From: Pseudomonadota bacterium
Lineage (GTDB): Bacteria; Bdellovibrionota; FAC87; UBA2466
Assembly: GCA_009927165.1 (NCBI GenBank)
Contig: RFNO01000071.1
Span: forward strand, 1 to 63,046
DNA length: 63,046 nucleotides
Direction: 5' to 3'
In this document: positions 1 through 8,351 of the stretch, in pieces
How positions within the stretch are numbered: position 1 is the stretch's first letter
How the letters are laid out: every line of letters begins with the position of its first letter
The notes under the pieces: generated by a model
The model's input: the letters and a program-made list of their open reading frames with translations, nothing else
Told to the model about the DNA's origin: nothing
Database searches by the model: none
Translations under genes and position numbers: made by a program

Positions 1-1
1 T

Positions 2-1486
2 TTTCTTTCAGATTTTGTCAAAACCAAGCGCAATGTGATGTGGTTAGGCTACCACCTGTGGATGTTACCAGAGAAGGACTTAGCTCAACTCTTTGGAGTT
101 TCATTCAAGGGACTCAGCAGCTTGGGGGAAGACCAGTCCTTTTTTAAGTATTATCACTACAAAGGTGAGGTTTTTGAGAAGTACGGTGAGTGGGATGCTA
201 AAGACCCTCGTAAATTCAACGCGGCTTTCGAACTTGTCGTCTTGGAACAGTCCGAAAGTCCCCCTCCGGAATCACATATTATTTCCTGGGCCGAACATAG
301 CAAAAGTCACAACAAAATTCCGTATTTAGTCGTGAACCAGAATCATTGGTATATGGCCGAAAGCCCTTTTGCTTTTGCTACCGAAAAAGATCGCTATCTC
401 ATTTTCACCGACCTGCTTTTTGATTTTCTCAACGAAGCACCTCGACGCGTGGGAAATCGCCCAGCATTTGTTCGGTTCGAAGATATTCATCCGAACCTGC
501 CGCTCTGGCAATTGGAAACCTATACCCATATATTTGAGACTGCAGGCATCCCATTTTCAATTTCATTAATTCCTATTTTCGCAGATCCGCTCATGGTTCA
601 AGTGGACGACAAAGCTGAACGGTTTGTTACCATTGCTCAGAGGACCTACTTTAAGGAATTCCTACGACGAGCTGAAACCAAGAGAGCCTCGATTATCCTT
701 CATGGCATTACTCACCAATACCAAAGCATCAAAAATCCATTTAACGGTCTCTCAGGGGACGACTTTGAATTTTGGGATGGAGTAAATCAAAAACCTATCC
801 CCGAGGACTCTGCCGACTATGTTTTGAGCCGTCTTGAGCTGGGATGGCAGTTAACAAAGTCATCAGAGTTCACTCCGGTCGCTTGGCTGACTCCCCATTA
901 TCAGGCTTCACCACTGGACTTTATTTTGTTCGGTCAGTTGTTTCACTGGAACATAGGTCGTGTTGTTTATTTCCCCCATCATCACAATCAGGATTCTCGT
1001 CTGCCCGAAGAGCTTACCTTTGAATCCAGTGACACCCTCAACCACGAAGCCCGGCTAAAGCTCCTGAACAGTATTACTGTTCGTTTTCCAAGCGGCCTTA
1101 AACCCAGTGGGCAATTTTTCCCTTATGAAATTTGGGGTGATGTCTACGGCCAGCGATTGGTTCCAGAAAACCTTGGAAATGTCCAGCCCTTCCTGAATGA
1201 ACAAGTCCACAAAACCCAAAGCATTTCGGAAATGCTTTCCTGTGCCAAAAGAAATCGAGTCCTCAGAGATCATTGGGCATCCCTGTTTATTCATCCAGTT
1301 CTCGTTCTACCGCGTTCAGAAGAGGGCCTGGGAGACTACCCAGGAGACGGCAATCAGGTCCAAAGCTTTCTGAGGGACATTCAGACTCTGGGTTATGAAT
1401 TCATTCATCTCAAAGACTGGACCAGTCATGAGCCTTTACTCATGAGACCCCCGCCAAAGGATTTGTCCTATGAATCGTTTGATTAA
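2..1486 (+). CDS. DUF2334 polysaccharide-deacetylase-like protein (5' end outside window)
   Basis: The reading frame is open to the left edge, and the codons before the GTG at 35 continue a family-like sequence (KRNVMWLGYH), so the true start lies outside the window. Counted from the GTG at 35, RFEDIHP (147-153) and ILHGITHQY (221-229) match the Asp/His motifs of DUF2334, a family related to NodB-type carbohydrate deacetylases. The likely role is deacetylation of an N-acetylated polysaccharide, probably in the envelope or periplasm. Its 3' end overlaps the next gene by 17 nt, and it heads a coupled run that ends in wecB. The family call is fairly sure; substrate and activity are inference. 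Confidence 0.78.
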   Translation, partial: FLSDFVKTKRNVMWLGYHLWMLPEKDLAQLFGVSFKGLSSLGEDQSFFKYYHYKGEVFEKYGEWDAKDPRKFNAAFELVVLEQSESPPPESHIISWAEHSKSHNKIPYLVVNQNHWYMAESPFAFATEKDRYLIFTDLLFDFLNEAPRRVGNRPAFVRFEDIHPNLPLWQLETYTHIFETAGIPFSISLIPIFADPLMVQVDDKAERFVTIAQRTYFKEFLRRAETKRASIILHGITHQYQSIKNPFNGLSGDDFEFWDGVNQKPIPEDSADYVLSRLELGWQLTKSSEFTPVAWLTPHYQASPLDFILFGQLFHWNIGRVVYFPHHHNQDSRLPEELTFESSDTLNHEARLKLLNSITVRFPSGLKPSGQFFPYEIWGDVYGQRLVPENLGNVQPFLNEQVHKTQSISEMLSCAKRNRVLRDHWASLFIHPVLVLPRSEEGLGDYPGDGNQVQSFLRDIQTLGYEFIHLKDWTSHEPLLMRPPPKDLSYESFD

Positions 1487-3245
1487 ATTCCTCTGCATAA
1501 CCTTTCTTTGTGTTGGATCGTTCGCAGACACTCTTCCTGCCCCAGATAAAATCATCGAGAAGGCAAAGAAAGGAAGAACTGACTTTGTCGAAGCAATCGG
1601 AGAAGTACAACGGCTTGCTCCGGGACTTTCCTCAAAAGAACAGTTGTTTCCTTACATCAGCTTGTTAGATGAGCTCAAATCAATCGGAGCCGAAGTAGGC
1701 GCCAATGAGATAAGCGAAGATTTGGTGCAATCTTTGGGTTACATTCTCACGCGGAATGGAATCAAGTGGCTGAGACTTGATTTGGATGACCCTCTTTTTA
1801 TCCAATTATTTTTCCGGTGGTCAGAAAATTCAACTCGGTATCAATTAGCCGGGCTTCATATCAAGCTTCTTGTTCTTGTTGCGGAAAAGGAAAACCTAAT
1901 TCACTGGTTTAACCGAACAACTCTATCCCTTAGTTGGATTCGAGAGCTTAAGAGCGAAGCTTACGTCGTAGAGTCGTTTGAACAACTTCAGGCCAGCTGT
2001 TTGCAAAGACTAATGAAAATCAGAAAAGAGCTAAAACCACAACAATTGATTGAGCTTCTCAAGCAAACCAAGTCACTGCTCGCAATTCAGTCCATTATTT
2101 CTTTCCTCAACGAAGAGGGCCTTAAGACAAGTGATCCTGAGGACTTAGAAACTTATTTGGAATGGACTTCAATCTTAGGTAGCAATCTGCAAGCCATTAA
2201 TCAGGTGGTCCCTTTTTATGTTCTTTCGGGCCCCGGTCAACTCATCATTACAATCGTCACAAAATTTCTTACTCTTAACCGAACATTTGACCTGGCATTA
2301 ATTCCTGCACTTTTAAAAACTTTGCTCCCCAGTCAGATTCCGAGTCTGGGTTCTACACTGATAGCACTCTATAAAGACCGTTATATCCCCAAAGAAATAC
2401 TCCCTTTGCTAGTCGAGTTATCCACCCAACTCTACGACGAATATCTCCGATTGACTCTTGGAAATGAGAGCCGAGAAATGAGAAAGTTTGTGAGTCAAGT
2501 CACTCTTTTGGATGCGGCTATTTCAAATCAGATTGAGGGTTCCTATGAAGTTCAGATTCGAGACAAACCGGGACTGATTAATTTGGTCCACTTGGGGAAT
2601 GGCAAATTTTTTATGGGCCTTTCCGTTCGTTACGGCGGCGAGGTTTCGGTGGATTTTAGTTTTTTTCATATCACCTTTAATGCAAAGACCCAAACTTGGG
2701 AAGCTACACATTACGATCCTAATGACCCAGAAACTTCTAACCCCGTCAATGAAGTGTTTTTTACAACTTTTACTTTGACGCCACAGGGAGAAGGAATGTC
2801 GATTGAAGGAACACTATTTACTGCAAAGTTAACCTCTCCCTATCGGGGCCAGCAAACGAGCCGGTACTTAAATTTCCGCACTGAACCCAACGACCGGATT
2901 GCTGATGTGAGAGGAGTATATACCGGCGAAGATCGAGGGTATCGTTTTCGCTTGCTCATCAACCAAGTGGAGCAACGCCTACAGGGAGTTATGCTTGTTA
3001 CCAGCCCCACCAATATCCCCGTAAACATAGACCTTGAATATGGGTATTACGACCCCCGGTATAACGTTGCCTACTTAACAAGCGGCCGTTTTGAAAGTTT
3101 GAGATGGGTTCACATTCGCGGACAGTTTCTTAGAGGCGGTGAACAATTTGAGGGCCAATATATCGGGAGTGTTTACGGACCCCTTCATCATCTAACTTTA
3201 GAAAAAAACAAGAGAGAAAGTCATGACATACAATCCATTCGTTAA
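1470..3245 (+). CDS. exported protein of unknown function, 591 aa
   Basis: The N-terminus (MNRLIKFLCITFLCVGSFAD) is a clear Sec signal peptide, so the mature protein is periplasmic or outer-membrane associated. Residues up to about 330 look mainly alpha-helical with leucine-rich, repeat-like stretches. The last 230 or so residues are rich in aromatic and beta-forming residues and may form a separate beta domain. I recognise no family or catalytic motif. It overlaps the upstream deacetylase-like gene by 17 nt and the downstream glycosidase-like gene by 23 nt, so it is translated with them and probably serves the same polysaccharide pathway, perhaps as a scaffold or export partner. That role is inference from context only. 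Confidence 0.75.
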   Translation: MNRLIKFLCITFLCVGSFADTLPAPDKIIEKAKKGRTDFVEAIGEVQRLAPGLSSKEQLFPYISLLDELKSIGAEVGANEISEDLVQSLGYILTRNGIKWLRLDLDDPLFIQLFFRWSENSTRYQLAGLHIKLLVLVAEKENLIHWFNRTTLSLSWIRELKSEAYVVESFEQLQASCLQRLMKIRKELKPQQLIELLKQTKSLLAIQSIISFLNEEGLKTSDPEDLETYLEWTSILGSNLQAINQVVPFYVLSGPGQLIITIVTKFLTLNRTFDLALIPALLKTLLPSQIPSLGSTLIALYKDRYIPKEILPLLVELSTQLYDEYLRLTLGNESREMRKFVSQVTLLDAAISNQIEGSYEVQIRDKPGLINLVHLGNGKFFMGLSVRYGGEVSVDFSFFHITFNAKTQTWEATHYDPNDPETSNPVNEVFFTTFTLTPQGEGMSIEGTLFTAKLTSPYRGQQTSRYLNFRTEPNDRIADVRGVYTGEDRGYRFRLLINQVEQRLQGVMLVTSPTNIPVNIDLEYGYYDPRYNVAYLTSGRFESLRWVHIRGQFLRGGEQFEGQYIGSVYGPLHHLTLEKNKRESHDIQSIR

Positions 3246-4527
3246 ATTATCTATCCTTATACTTATTCAGTTTTCAATCGGATCCCATTCAGAAGTATCC
3301 CTTGTGAGGGGAGCGACCCTTACCGAAGTAGGAGATTACCTGTTTGATGCGGCTACTGAAGGAACCGATAAAACTGCAGCCCAAAAAATGGTGGATAAGG
3401 CTTTTGACGTAGGTGTTCGACATATTGTGCTCACCCCAAGAGCGGTTATGACTCACCCAAGAAACTCAGAAATTACTCCGCTCACACGACCTGAAAAACG
3501 GGCTGACGAGCGGAGACGCCTTATTCGACTCATCAGCTATATTCATAGTAAAGGAATGACTGCCGGAATTCGTCCTATCTTCTTTGTAATCGATGCTCAG
3601 GGACACACCCCTTATGTCGAAGATTTACCAGATGGCAAAAAAAAGGAATGGTGGCACGGAAATATTCAACCAGAAAATCCGAATGCCTGGTTTGAGTCGT
3701 TTAAAACCTATCTTGATCTCTATCTACCCATTTCCGCTCAAACTGGCGTGGAAGAATTCACCCTTGGCGCTGAACTCTATTCCATGACCGTGGGTATAGA
3801 AGATCAATGGAAAGCACACCCCCATGGATTTCCAGCTCAGTGGGTCAAACTGCTTGCTTATGCTCGAACCAAGTTATCGCCATCAACTCGAGTCATGTAC
3901 GACATCAATTTTACCGATGACAAAATTATTTCAGACGAGTCAGGAATAGAAGAGTATGGGGGAGAGCTAGCGCGGTGGCGTTACCGAATTGTAGACTTGG
4001 CAAACCGAACAGTTCCTATCGAAAAGGAAGTTTGGACTCATCTAGTTGAATTCTGGAAAGGACTCGATGCGATTGGTGTCGATATGTATCGATCGCTTGC
4101 TACTGAAAATCAAAAAGTATCGAGTCGATTCAACGAGCTGGTACAAGAACTCAAGCAAGCTTCCGATCGTTATGCTTCTCAGTTAGACAATGCCTTATTC
4201 GAAATTGAGAACATCACCAAAAAACCACAAGTTGTGATCCTAAAAGAAATTGGATTTCGAAGTGTAGAGCGGGGGTATGTTAATCCCTTTCGATACGTCG
4301 GTGAAGATCGGGGGACGGTGAGCATGACTGATCAAGCTGCCGCTTACACAGCATTGTTTCAATCTTTCTGGGAACCCAAGTGGGACTGGTTTAAGGGGAT
4401 CGTTTTGTGGGACATCTCCATCAATCCAGCTCTACATGGACCGAAAGATTCGGGTTTTAGCTTTATTGGAAAGCCCCAAACTGAAGCCGTTGTATCCCAG
4501 TACTATGGGGAAAGTAGAACTCAATGA
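3223..4527 (+). CDS. exported GH113-like TIM-barrel glycosidase-related protein, 434 aa
   Basis: A signal peptide (about residues 1-23) precedes a TIM-barrel-like sequence. WWHGNIQP (143-150), TLGAE (180-184), DAIGVDMYRSL (282-292) and KEIGF (341-345) lie in the order seen in GH113-like glycoside hydrolases. There E184 would be the acid/base and E342 the nucleophile. The likely substrate is a beta-linked polysaccharide, possibly the product of this operon, and the protein would act in the periplasm or outside the cell. Its ATG lies inside the end of the previous gene (23 nt overlap), and its stop overlaps the wecB start (ATGA). The fold assignment is reasonable; activity and substrate are not shown. 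Confidence 0.68.
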   Translation: MTYNPFVKLSILILIQFSIGSHSEVSLVRGATLTEVGDYLFDAATEGTDKTAAQKMVDKAFDVGVRHIVLTPRAVMTHPRNSEITPLTRPEKRADERRRLIRLISYIHSKGMTAGIRPIFFVIDAQGHTPYVEDLPDGKKKEWWHGNIQPENPNAWFESFKTYLDLYLPISAQTGVEEFTLGAELYSMTVGIEDQWKAHPHGFPAQWVKLLAYARTKLSPSTRVMYDINFTDDKIISDESGIEEYGGELARWRYRIVDLANRTVPIEKEVWTHLVEFWKGLDAIGVDMYRSLATENQKVSSRFNELVQELKQASDRYASQLDNALFEIENITKKPQVVILKEIGFRSVERGYVNPFRYVGEDRGTVSMTDQAAAYTALFQSFWEPKWDWFKGIVLWDISINPALHGPKDSGFSFIGKPQTEAVVSQYYGESRTQ

Positions 4528-5657
4528 CATTAGGAAAACTGCTTATTCTTATTGGAACTCGACCTGAAGCGATTAAGACCCTCCCCCTTCTCAAGAAATT
4601 AAAAGCTTCACCGGAATTTCAAGTAAAATTGGGAGCAACCGGACAGCATCAAGAACTTCTAGAGCAAACACTTAAGCCTTTTGAGTTTTCGATAGACTGG
4701 AATCTCGGCATTATGAGACCCAACCAGTCACTTGCTGAACTGTCAGCCAGTTGCTTAGCTTTAATTCCTAAAATTTTCGATGATTTTTCGCCAGACTTAG
4801 TCATCGTTCAAGGTGACACTACCACTGCAACGATGGCAGCTCTCTCTTCTTTTTTTAATAGAATCCCCGTTGCTCATATCGAAGCAGGCCTTCGAACAGG
4901 AATCCGATATTCTCCTTTCCCCGAAGAAATGAATCGGATTCTTCTTACTGGAATTGCTGATATCCATTTTTGTCCTACTGAACGTTCGAGACAGAATCTA
5001 CTGTATGAGGGAATCTCGCAGGAAGCTGTATTTGTGACGGGAAACACAGGAATCGATGCATTAAGAGACGAGTGGGAAAATCCTCAAGAATTTCCCGAGC
5101 TGAGAAAACTGCTCGGCGATAGAAAAACTGTTCTGGTCACTGCGCATCGAAGAGAAAACTTCGGAACAAAAATGGAAAACATTTTCCGGGCCATTAGAGC
5201 TCTTGCAGATAAAAACCCAGGCTACCAATTTGTCTATCCCGTACACCCCAACCCGGCCGTAAGACCGCTAGCTTGGAAGATTCTGAGTGAGCATGAGAGG
5301 ATTATTTTGATAGACCCAGTGGGATATCCTGAACTCGTATTTCTCATGCGAAATTCCTCCTGTATCCTTACCGACTCAGGGGGTATCCAAGAAGAAGCCC
5401 CGACTTTAGGAATCCATTCTCTCATTCTCCGAGACAACACGGAGCGACCGGAAGCTTTGGAAACTGGGTTCTCAACGTTAGTAGGAACCCATCCCAGTTC
5501 AATTTTTGACTCTTTTACGAGACTCAGAGATCAAGGGGCATTTGACCAACCCCCTCGGTGGCTGGGCGGCCCCTTTGGAAATGGACATGCTTCTGACAAA
5601 ATCATTCACATCCTGAAAGATTGGATTAAAAATAAACAACCAATAACGCACCATTGA
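4524..5657 (+). CDS. wecB: UDP-N-acetylglucosamine 2-epimerase (non-hydrolysing)
   Basis: This cytoplasmic enzyme interconverts UDP-GlcNAc and UDP-ManNAc, supplying ManNAc for surface polysaccharides. Family motifs run along the whole 377 aa: GTRPEAIK near the start, QGDTTT, HIEAGLRTG, FPEEMNR, TGNTGIDAL, TAHRRENFG, YPVHPNP, DSGGIQEEAP and TERPEA. Length is normal for the family. Its ATGA start overlaps the stop of the glycosidase-like gene, so it closes a coupled four-gene run. Its presence suggests that the run makes or remodels a polymer with N-acetylated hexosamines, which fits the deacetylase-like first gene. The 3' end overlaps the convergent DoxX-like gene by 32 nt. Confidence 0.95.
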   Translation: MTLGKLLILIGTRPEAIKTLPLLKKLKASPEFQVKLGATGQHQELLEQTLKPFEFSIDWNLGIMRPNQSLAELSASCLALIPKIFDDFSPDLVIVQGDTTTATMAALSSFFNRIPVAHIEAGLRTGIRYSPFPEEMNRILLTGIADIHFCPTERSRQNLLYEGISQEAVFVTGNTGIDALRDEWENPQEFPELRKLLGDRKTVLVTAHRRENFGTKMENIFRAIRALADKNPGYQFVYPVHPNPAVRPLAWKILSEHERIILIDPVGYPELVFLMRNSSCILTDSGGIQEEAPTLGIHSLILRDNTERPEALETGFSTLVGTHPSSIFDSFTRLRDQGAFDQPPRWLGGPFGNGHASDKIIHILKDWIKNKQPITHH

Positions 5658-5961
5658 TTAAGCCCAACAGCGCAGCGGGAATAAAGGCAAACCAAGGATC
5701 ATGAACTCGCCAACGCGTCCATAGACCACACACCATCAAAAGACCGAGGCCGCCGGCCGAACAGATGGCTAATGAGGAATTCCACAATCCCCCTATTTGT
5801 CCCAGAGCTCCTGCAACTTCAAGAACTCCTGTCATGATTCGAAATTTCTCCAATCCATAACGGCGAAACTCATTCACCATGCCCTTTGAAAACAGACAAT
5901 GAAATCCATAAAAAAGAAACAGCCCCGCAGAACTTAGCGTGAGAAAAAGAACCACATTCAA
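5626..5961 (-). CDS. DoxX-like small membrane protein, 111 aa
   Basis: The protein has about four hydrophobic segments and the layout of DoxX-like inner-membrane proteins: FYGFHCLF after the first helix, FRRYGLEKFRIMTGVLEVAGA in the middle, and a VHDPW loop before the last helix. The start is TTG (5961) with only a weak AGAGA-like ribosome site; a GTG two codons later is an alternative. It is divergent from a second DoxX-like gene that begins at 6035, and the two share features such as GLxxFR/FC and VHDP, so they may be diverged paralogues. The family includes quinone- and thiosulfate-linked proteins, but no specific function can be read here. Confidence 0.72.
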   Translation of the reverse strand: MNVVLFLTLSSAGLFLFYGFHCLFSKGMVNEFRRYGLEKFRIMTGVLEVAGALGQIGGLWNSSLAICSAGGLGLLMVCGLWTRWRVHDPWFAFIPAALLGLINGALLVVYF

Positions 5962-5993
5962 GAGAATCTCTTTTCTATTGTTGCAGCCTTTAA

Positions 5994-5999
5994 TATAAT
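5994..5999 (+). promoter_or_regulatory. candidate -10 box (TATAAT) for the + strand DoxX-like gene
   Basis: A perfect TATAAT lies 35 nt before the ATG at 6035, in the 73-nt space between the two divergent DoxX-like genes. No good -35 hexamer sits 16-18 nt upstream. The same AT-rich stretch could serve the minus-strand gene. Confidence 0.4.
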
Positions 6000-6034
6000 G
6001 GTTTTACAAGACAAAATCACCGAGGAAATTCACC

Positions 6035-6409
6035 ATGACAATTATCACACAACTCTCGCAACTCATTGTGGGTTTAGGTCTGCTGAATGTTTGGCTGGTG
6101 CGCTTTAACCAAGCAACTGATTATCGAGGAGGAGCGGCCCAAAACATGAAAGAAGAGTTTTCCACTTATGGTCTTCCTGGATGGTTTTGCTATGTGGTAG
6201 GGGGACTCAAAATTGTTTCAGGACTGATTCTTCTGATTGGTTTGGTTGTCCCAGGCATCGCAATTTATCCTGCCGCAGTGGTATCTGTTCTCATGATGGG
6301 AGCCCTGGTAATGCATGTCAAAGTGCATGACCCACTCAAAAAATCGATTCCGGCGGCATGTGTTCTGGCTCTATGTGCTCTGATTATCGCTTCCCCTTTT
6401 CTGAGCTGA
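6035..6409 (+). CDS. DoxX-like small membrane protein, 124 aa
   Basis: Four hydrophobic segments, an EFSTYGLPGWFCYVVGG stretch and a KVHDPLKK loop match the DoxX-like/DUF4870-like group of small inner-membrane proteins. GAGG at 6022-6025 is a good ribosome site for the ATG at 6035. It is transcribed divergently from a related gene (5626-5961), and its 3' end overlaps the convergent membrane glycosyltransferase gene by about 39 nt. The specific role is unknown. Some relatives act with quinones or terminal oxidases, others in stress responses. Confidence 0.78.
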   Translation: MTIITQLSQLIVGLGLLNVWLVRFNQATDYRGGAAQNMKEEFSTYGLPGWFCYVVGGLKIVSGLILLIGLVVPGIAIYPAAVVSVLMMGALVMHVKVHDPLKKSIPAACVLALCALIIASPFLS

Positions 6410-7546
6410 TTGCCAAAAATAAACCAGCAAAGGAACACAACACCATGTGTGTAGACGGTAATGCACCACAATCGAATTAAAAACCTCACGGCCCACCACA
6501 TCAAAAGATAAGAGCCACTCTCCAAACGCTAACACACACAGAGGTAACCCATAAATCAGTTGTTTGCGATCGAAACAGAAAACTAGGGCGTAGAAGACAG
6601 GAACCACCAAGAGCAATTCGGTATAGGCAAAACTCACTGGCGAAAAACTTAAATTTATCCACAGCGATAGCGCAAGCACAGCCAAAACATCTCTGTTTTT
6701 TCGAGACAAATAAACGCCCCATCCGACCACAGGAATAAGCAGACCTACATAAGCTAATTTTTCTGACATGTGACCGATATGTACAAAAAAAGAAAAAATA
6801 CTCATGTTTCCGTTCCCAGTTCGATTTAATAGATTGTCGAGCGAGGAAATCCGAATCACACTAAGCCAGTCCTGATACCATCTCAGTCCCTGATCCCATC
6901 CAAAGGGGAATGGCAACGCCCATAGAGCAACCAGAAACAGAGCTACCACCGAGATGCTACGTTTTACTCTTGACCAGTAAGCAAGACTTAACAGGAAAGG
7001 CAAAAGCCCAAATTGGGGTTTCACTCCTACTCCAGCCCACATCAGCAACAGCCCGATACTTCTATTCTTAAAGAACTGATAGGCCCCCTCAACACTCAAA
7101 TACAGAAGTAGTACGTTAGTATTTCCCCCTTCAATTTGCGCCCCCAACCCCCGAAGCACCAAAATCCAAGGCAAAATGAGAGCCCAGCGGAAAGGACCTT
7201 TGCGACAAAGCAGAGGCGAATCTTGAGGCGTCATTTCCAATAAAATCCACTGGATTCTCCCCAGCATCAAAAGGGTACAACCAAAAAATCCCCAGTGAAT
7301 AAAACGAAAAGAGACCCACTGTATGGGCAGCATCAGAACGCACCACCAAGGTGCATACCGAAAAGGACTATTGGCAGAAATATCGTAGGGGCTTTGACCC
7401 GTTAATAAAGAACTGCCCGCCCTCACCGCTAACTCGAGATCAAAACCATTGTAGCGACGAACAAAATAGAACAACAAGCCGACCGCAAAAACACCATGAA
7501 AGAAAACAAATTCGGTTTTAAGATCCCGATTTGACGAGAATTTCAT
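6371..7546 (-). CDS. polytopic membrane glycosyltransferase, GT87/DUF2029-like
   Basis: The product is a highly hydrophobic protein of about ten membrane helices with the GT-C layout: an early loop with GQSPYD and FRYAPWW, a GGNTNVLLLYL segment and GVKPQFGLLPFL. These fit GT87 enzymes, which transfer a mannosyl or similar residue from a polyprenyl-phosphate sugar on the periplasmic side of the inner membrane. I chose ATG 7546 because GGGGAGA lies 9 nt upstream; in-frame ATGs at 7582, 7573 and 7564 lack such a site. An intrinsic terminator (7595-7637) lies just upstream. The family is likely; the acceptor is unknown. Confidence 0.7.
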   Translation of the reverse strand: MKFSSNRDLKTEFVFFHGVFAVGLLFYFVRRYNGFDLELAVRAGSSLLTGQSPYDISANSPFRYAPWWCVLMLPIQWVSFRFIHWGFFGCTLLMLGRIQWILLEMTPQDSPLLCRKGPFRWALILPWILVLRGLGAQIEGGNTNVLLLYLSVEGAYQFFKNRSIGLLLMWAGVGVKPQFGLLPFLLSLAYWSRVKRSISVVALFLVALWALPFPFGWDQGLRWYQDWLSVIRISSLDNLLNRTGNGNMSIFSFFVHIGHMSEKLAYVGLLIPVVGWGVYLSRKNRDVLAVLALSLWINLSFSPVSFAYTELLLVVPVFYALVFCFDRKQLIYGLPLCVLAFGEWLLSFDVVGREVFNSIVVHYRLHTWCCVPLLVYFWQSAQKRGSDNQST

Positions 7547-7584
7547 GGGAATAAATCTCCCCATAAAAACCATTTTTGTCATTC

Positions 7585-7637
7585 TAAAAAGAAAAAGCCC
7601 CTAGTAAGACAGTTCACACTACCTCGGCTAGGGGCTT
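7585..7637 (-). terminator. intrinsic terminator of the fasciclin gene
   Basis: AAGCCCCTAG (7595-7604) pairs perfectly with CTAGGGGCTT (7628-7637) around a 23-nt loop. On the minus strand the stem is followed by a T-rich tract (TTTTTCTTTTTA). It lies 18 nt after the fasciclin stop and about 50 nt before the chosen start of the glycosyltransferase gene, so it separates the two. Confidence 0.85.
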
Positions 7638-7654
7638 GCTGAACCCGGTGAAAC

Positions 7655-8200
7655 TTACTTCACCATCGGGAAAAGAACGTAGTCAATTACATGCACAATG
7701 CCATTGCTGGCTTCAATATCGGCACAGATGATATTGGCTTCGTTTACTCCATATCCTTTTTCATCCCGAAAAAAGAAAAGATCATCCCCTTCAGCGCTTT
7801 GAACCACTTCTCTCGAAGTAGCCTCTTTCACTGTAAGACGACCTTCCACTACGTGATATAGCAATACATCTTTTAGCAACTCCTTATCGTTCATCAAAGC
7901 TTCCATCTCACTTTGAGCGAGTTGATTAAAAGCATCGTCGGTTGGCGCAAAGAGGGTGAGCGGACCTTGAGCTTGATCGATTGACTCCATCAGCCCTGTC
8001 TTTTCTAAAGCTTTAAGCAAGATCGTAAACTTCCCTGATGCTTTGGCTATCTCAACGATTGTGCCCTTCTTGATTTGATGGCATTTATCCTGCTCATCAC
8101 TCCCCACTACGTAGCTCTGTCGTGCATAGCCGGCAGAAGCCGACAAAAAGAACGCAACTCCAAGAAGGGTTAGAAGGAAGCGATTATTAGCTTGATACAT
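7655..8200 (-). CDS. exported fasciclin (FAS1) domain protein, 181 aa
   Basis: The ATG at 8200 is preceded by GAGG at a good distance and opens a signal peptide (MYQANNRFLLTLLGVAFFLS...); an upstream in-frame ATG at 8272 would bury that signal. The mature part is a single FAS1 domain: FTILLKALEKTGL, then GPLTLFAPTDDAF (the H1 region), LLYHVVEGRLT, and INGIVHVID-like residues (SNGIVHVIDYVL) near the C-terminus. FAS1 proteins are secreted adhesion or surface proteins. A CHQIKKGT segment with one Cys precedes the domain. It is a single-gene unit with its own terminator. The family is certain; the partner is unknown. Confidence 0.93.
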   Translation of the reverse strand: MYQANNRFLLTLLGVAFFLSASAGYARQSYVVGSDEQDKCHQIKKGTIVEIAKASGKFTILLKALEKTGLMESIDQAQGPLTLFAPTDDAFNQLAQSEMEALMNDKELLKDVLLYHVVEGRLTVKEATSREVVQSAEGDDLFFFRDEKGYGVNEANIICADIEASNGIVHVIDYVLFPMVK

Positions 8201-8246
8201 GGACAACCTCACTGTGAATGTTTCGGATTGAAACCGTCGTGTAGAA

Positions 8247-8303
8247 AAACAGCGAACTGTTTCTTTTTGCACGAACTCCTCTATCGAGAACCGCTCTCAA
8301 TAG
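8247..8303 (-). other. two small hairpins between the chalcone-isomerase-like and fasciclin genes
   Basis: On the minus strand CTATTGAGA/TCTCGATAG (8303-8281) forms a 9-bp stem with one G-T pair. It is followed by AAACAG-TTCG-CTGTTT (8262-8247), a short stem with a TTCG tetraloop and a few T residues. They may form a weak terminator or processing site in the 151-nt gap. The stems are AT-rich, so confidence is low. Confidence 0.25.
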
Positions 8304-8351
8304 AACTTTCCATCCGATCGGATATCCACAGCAAGAGCTGTACCTACTTTC

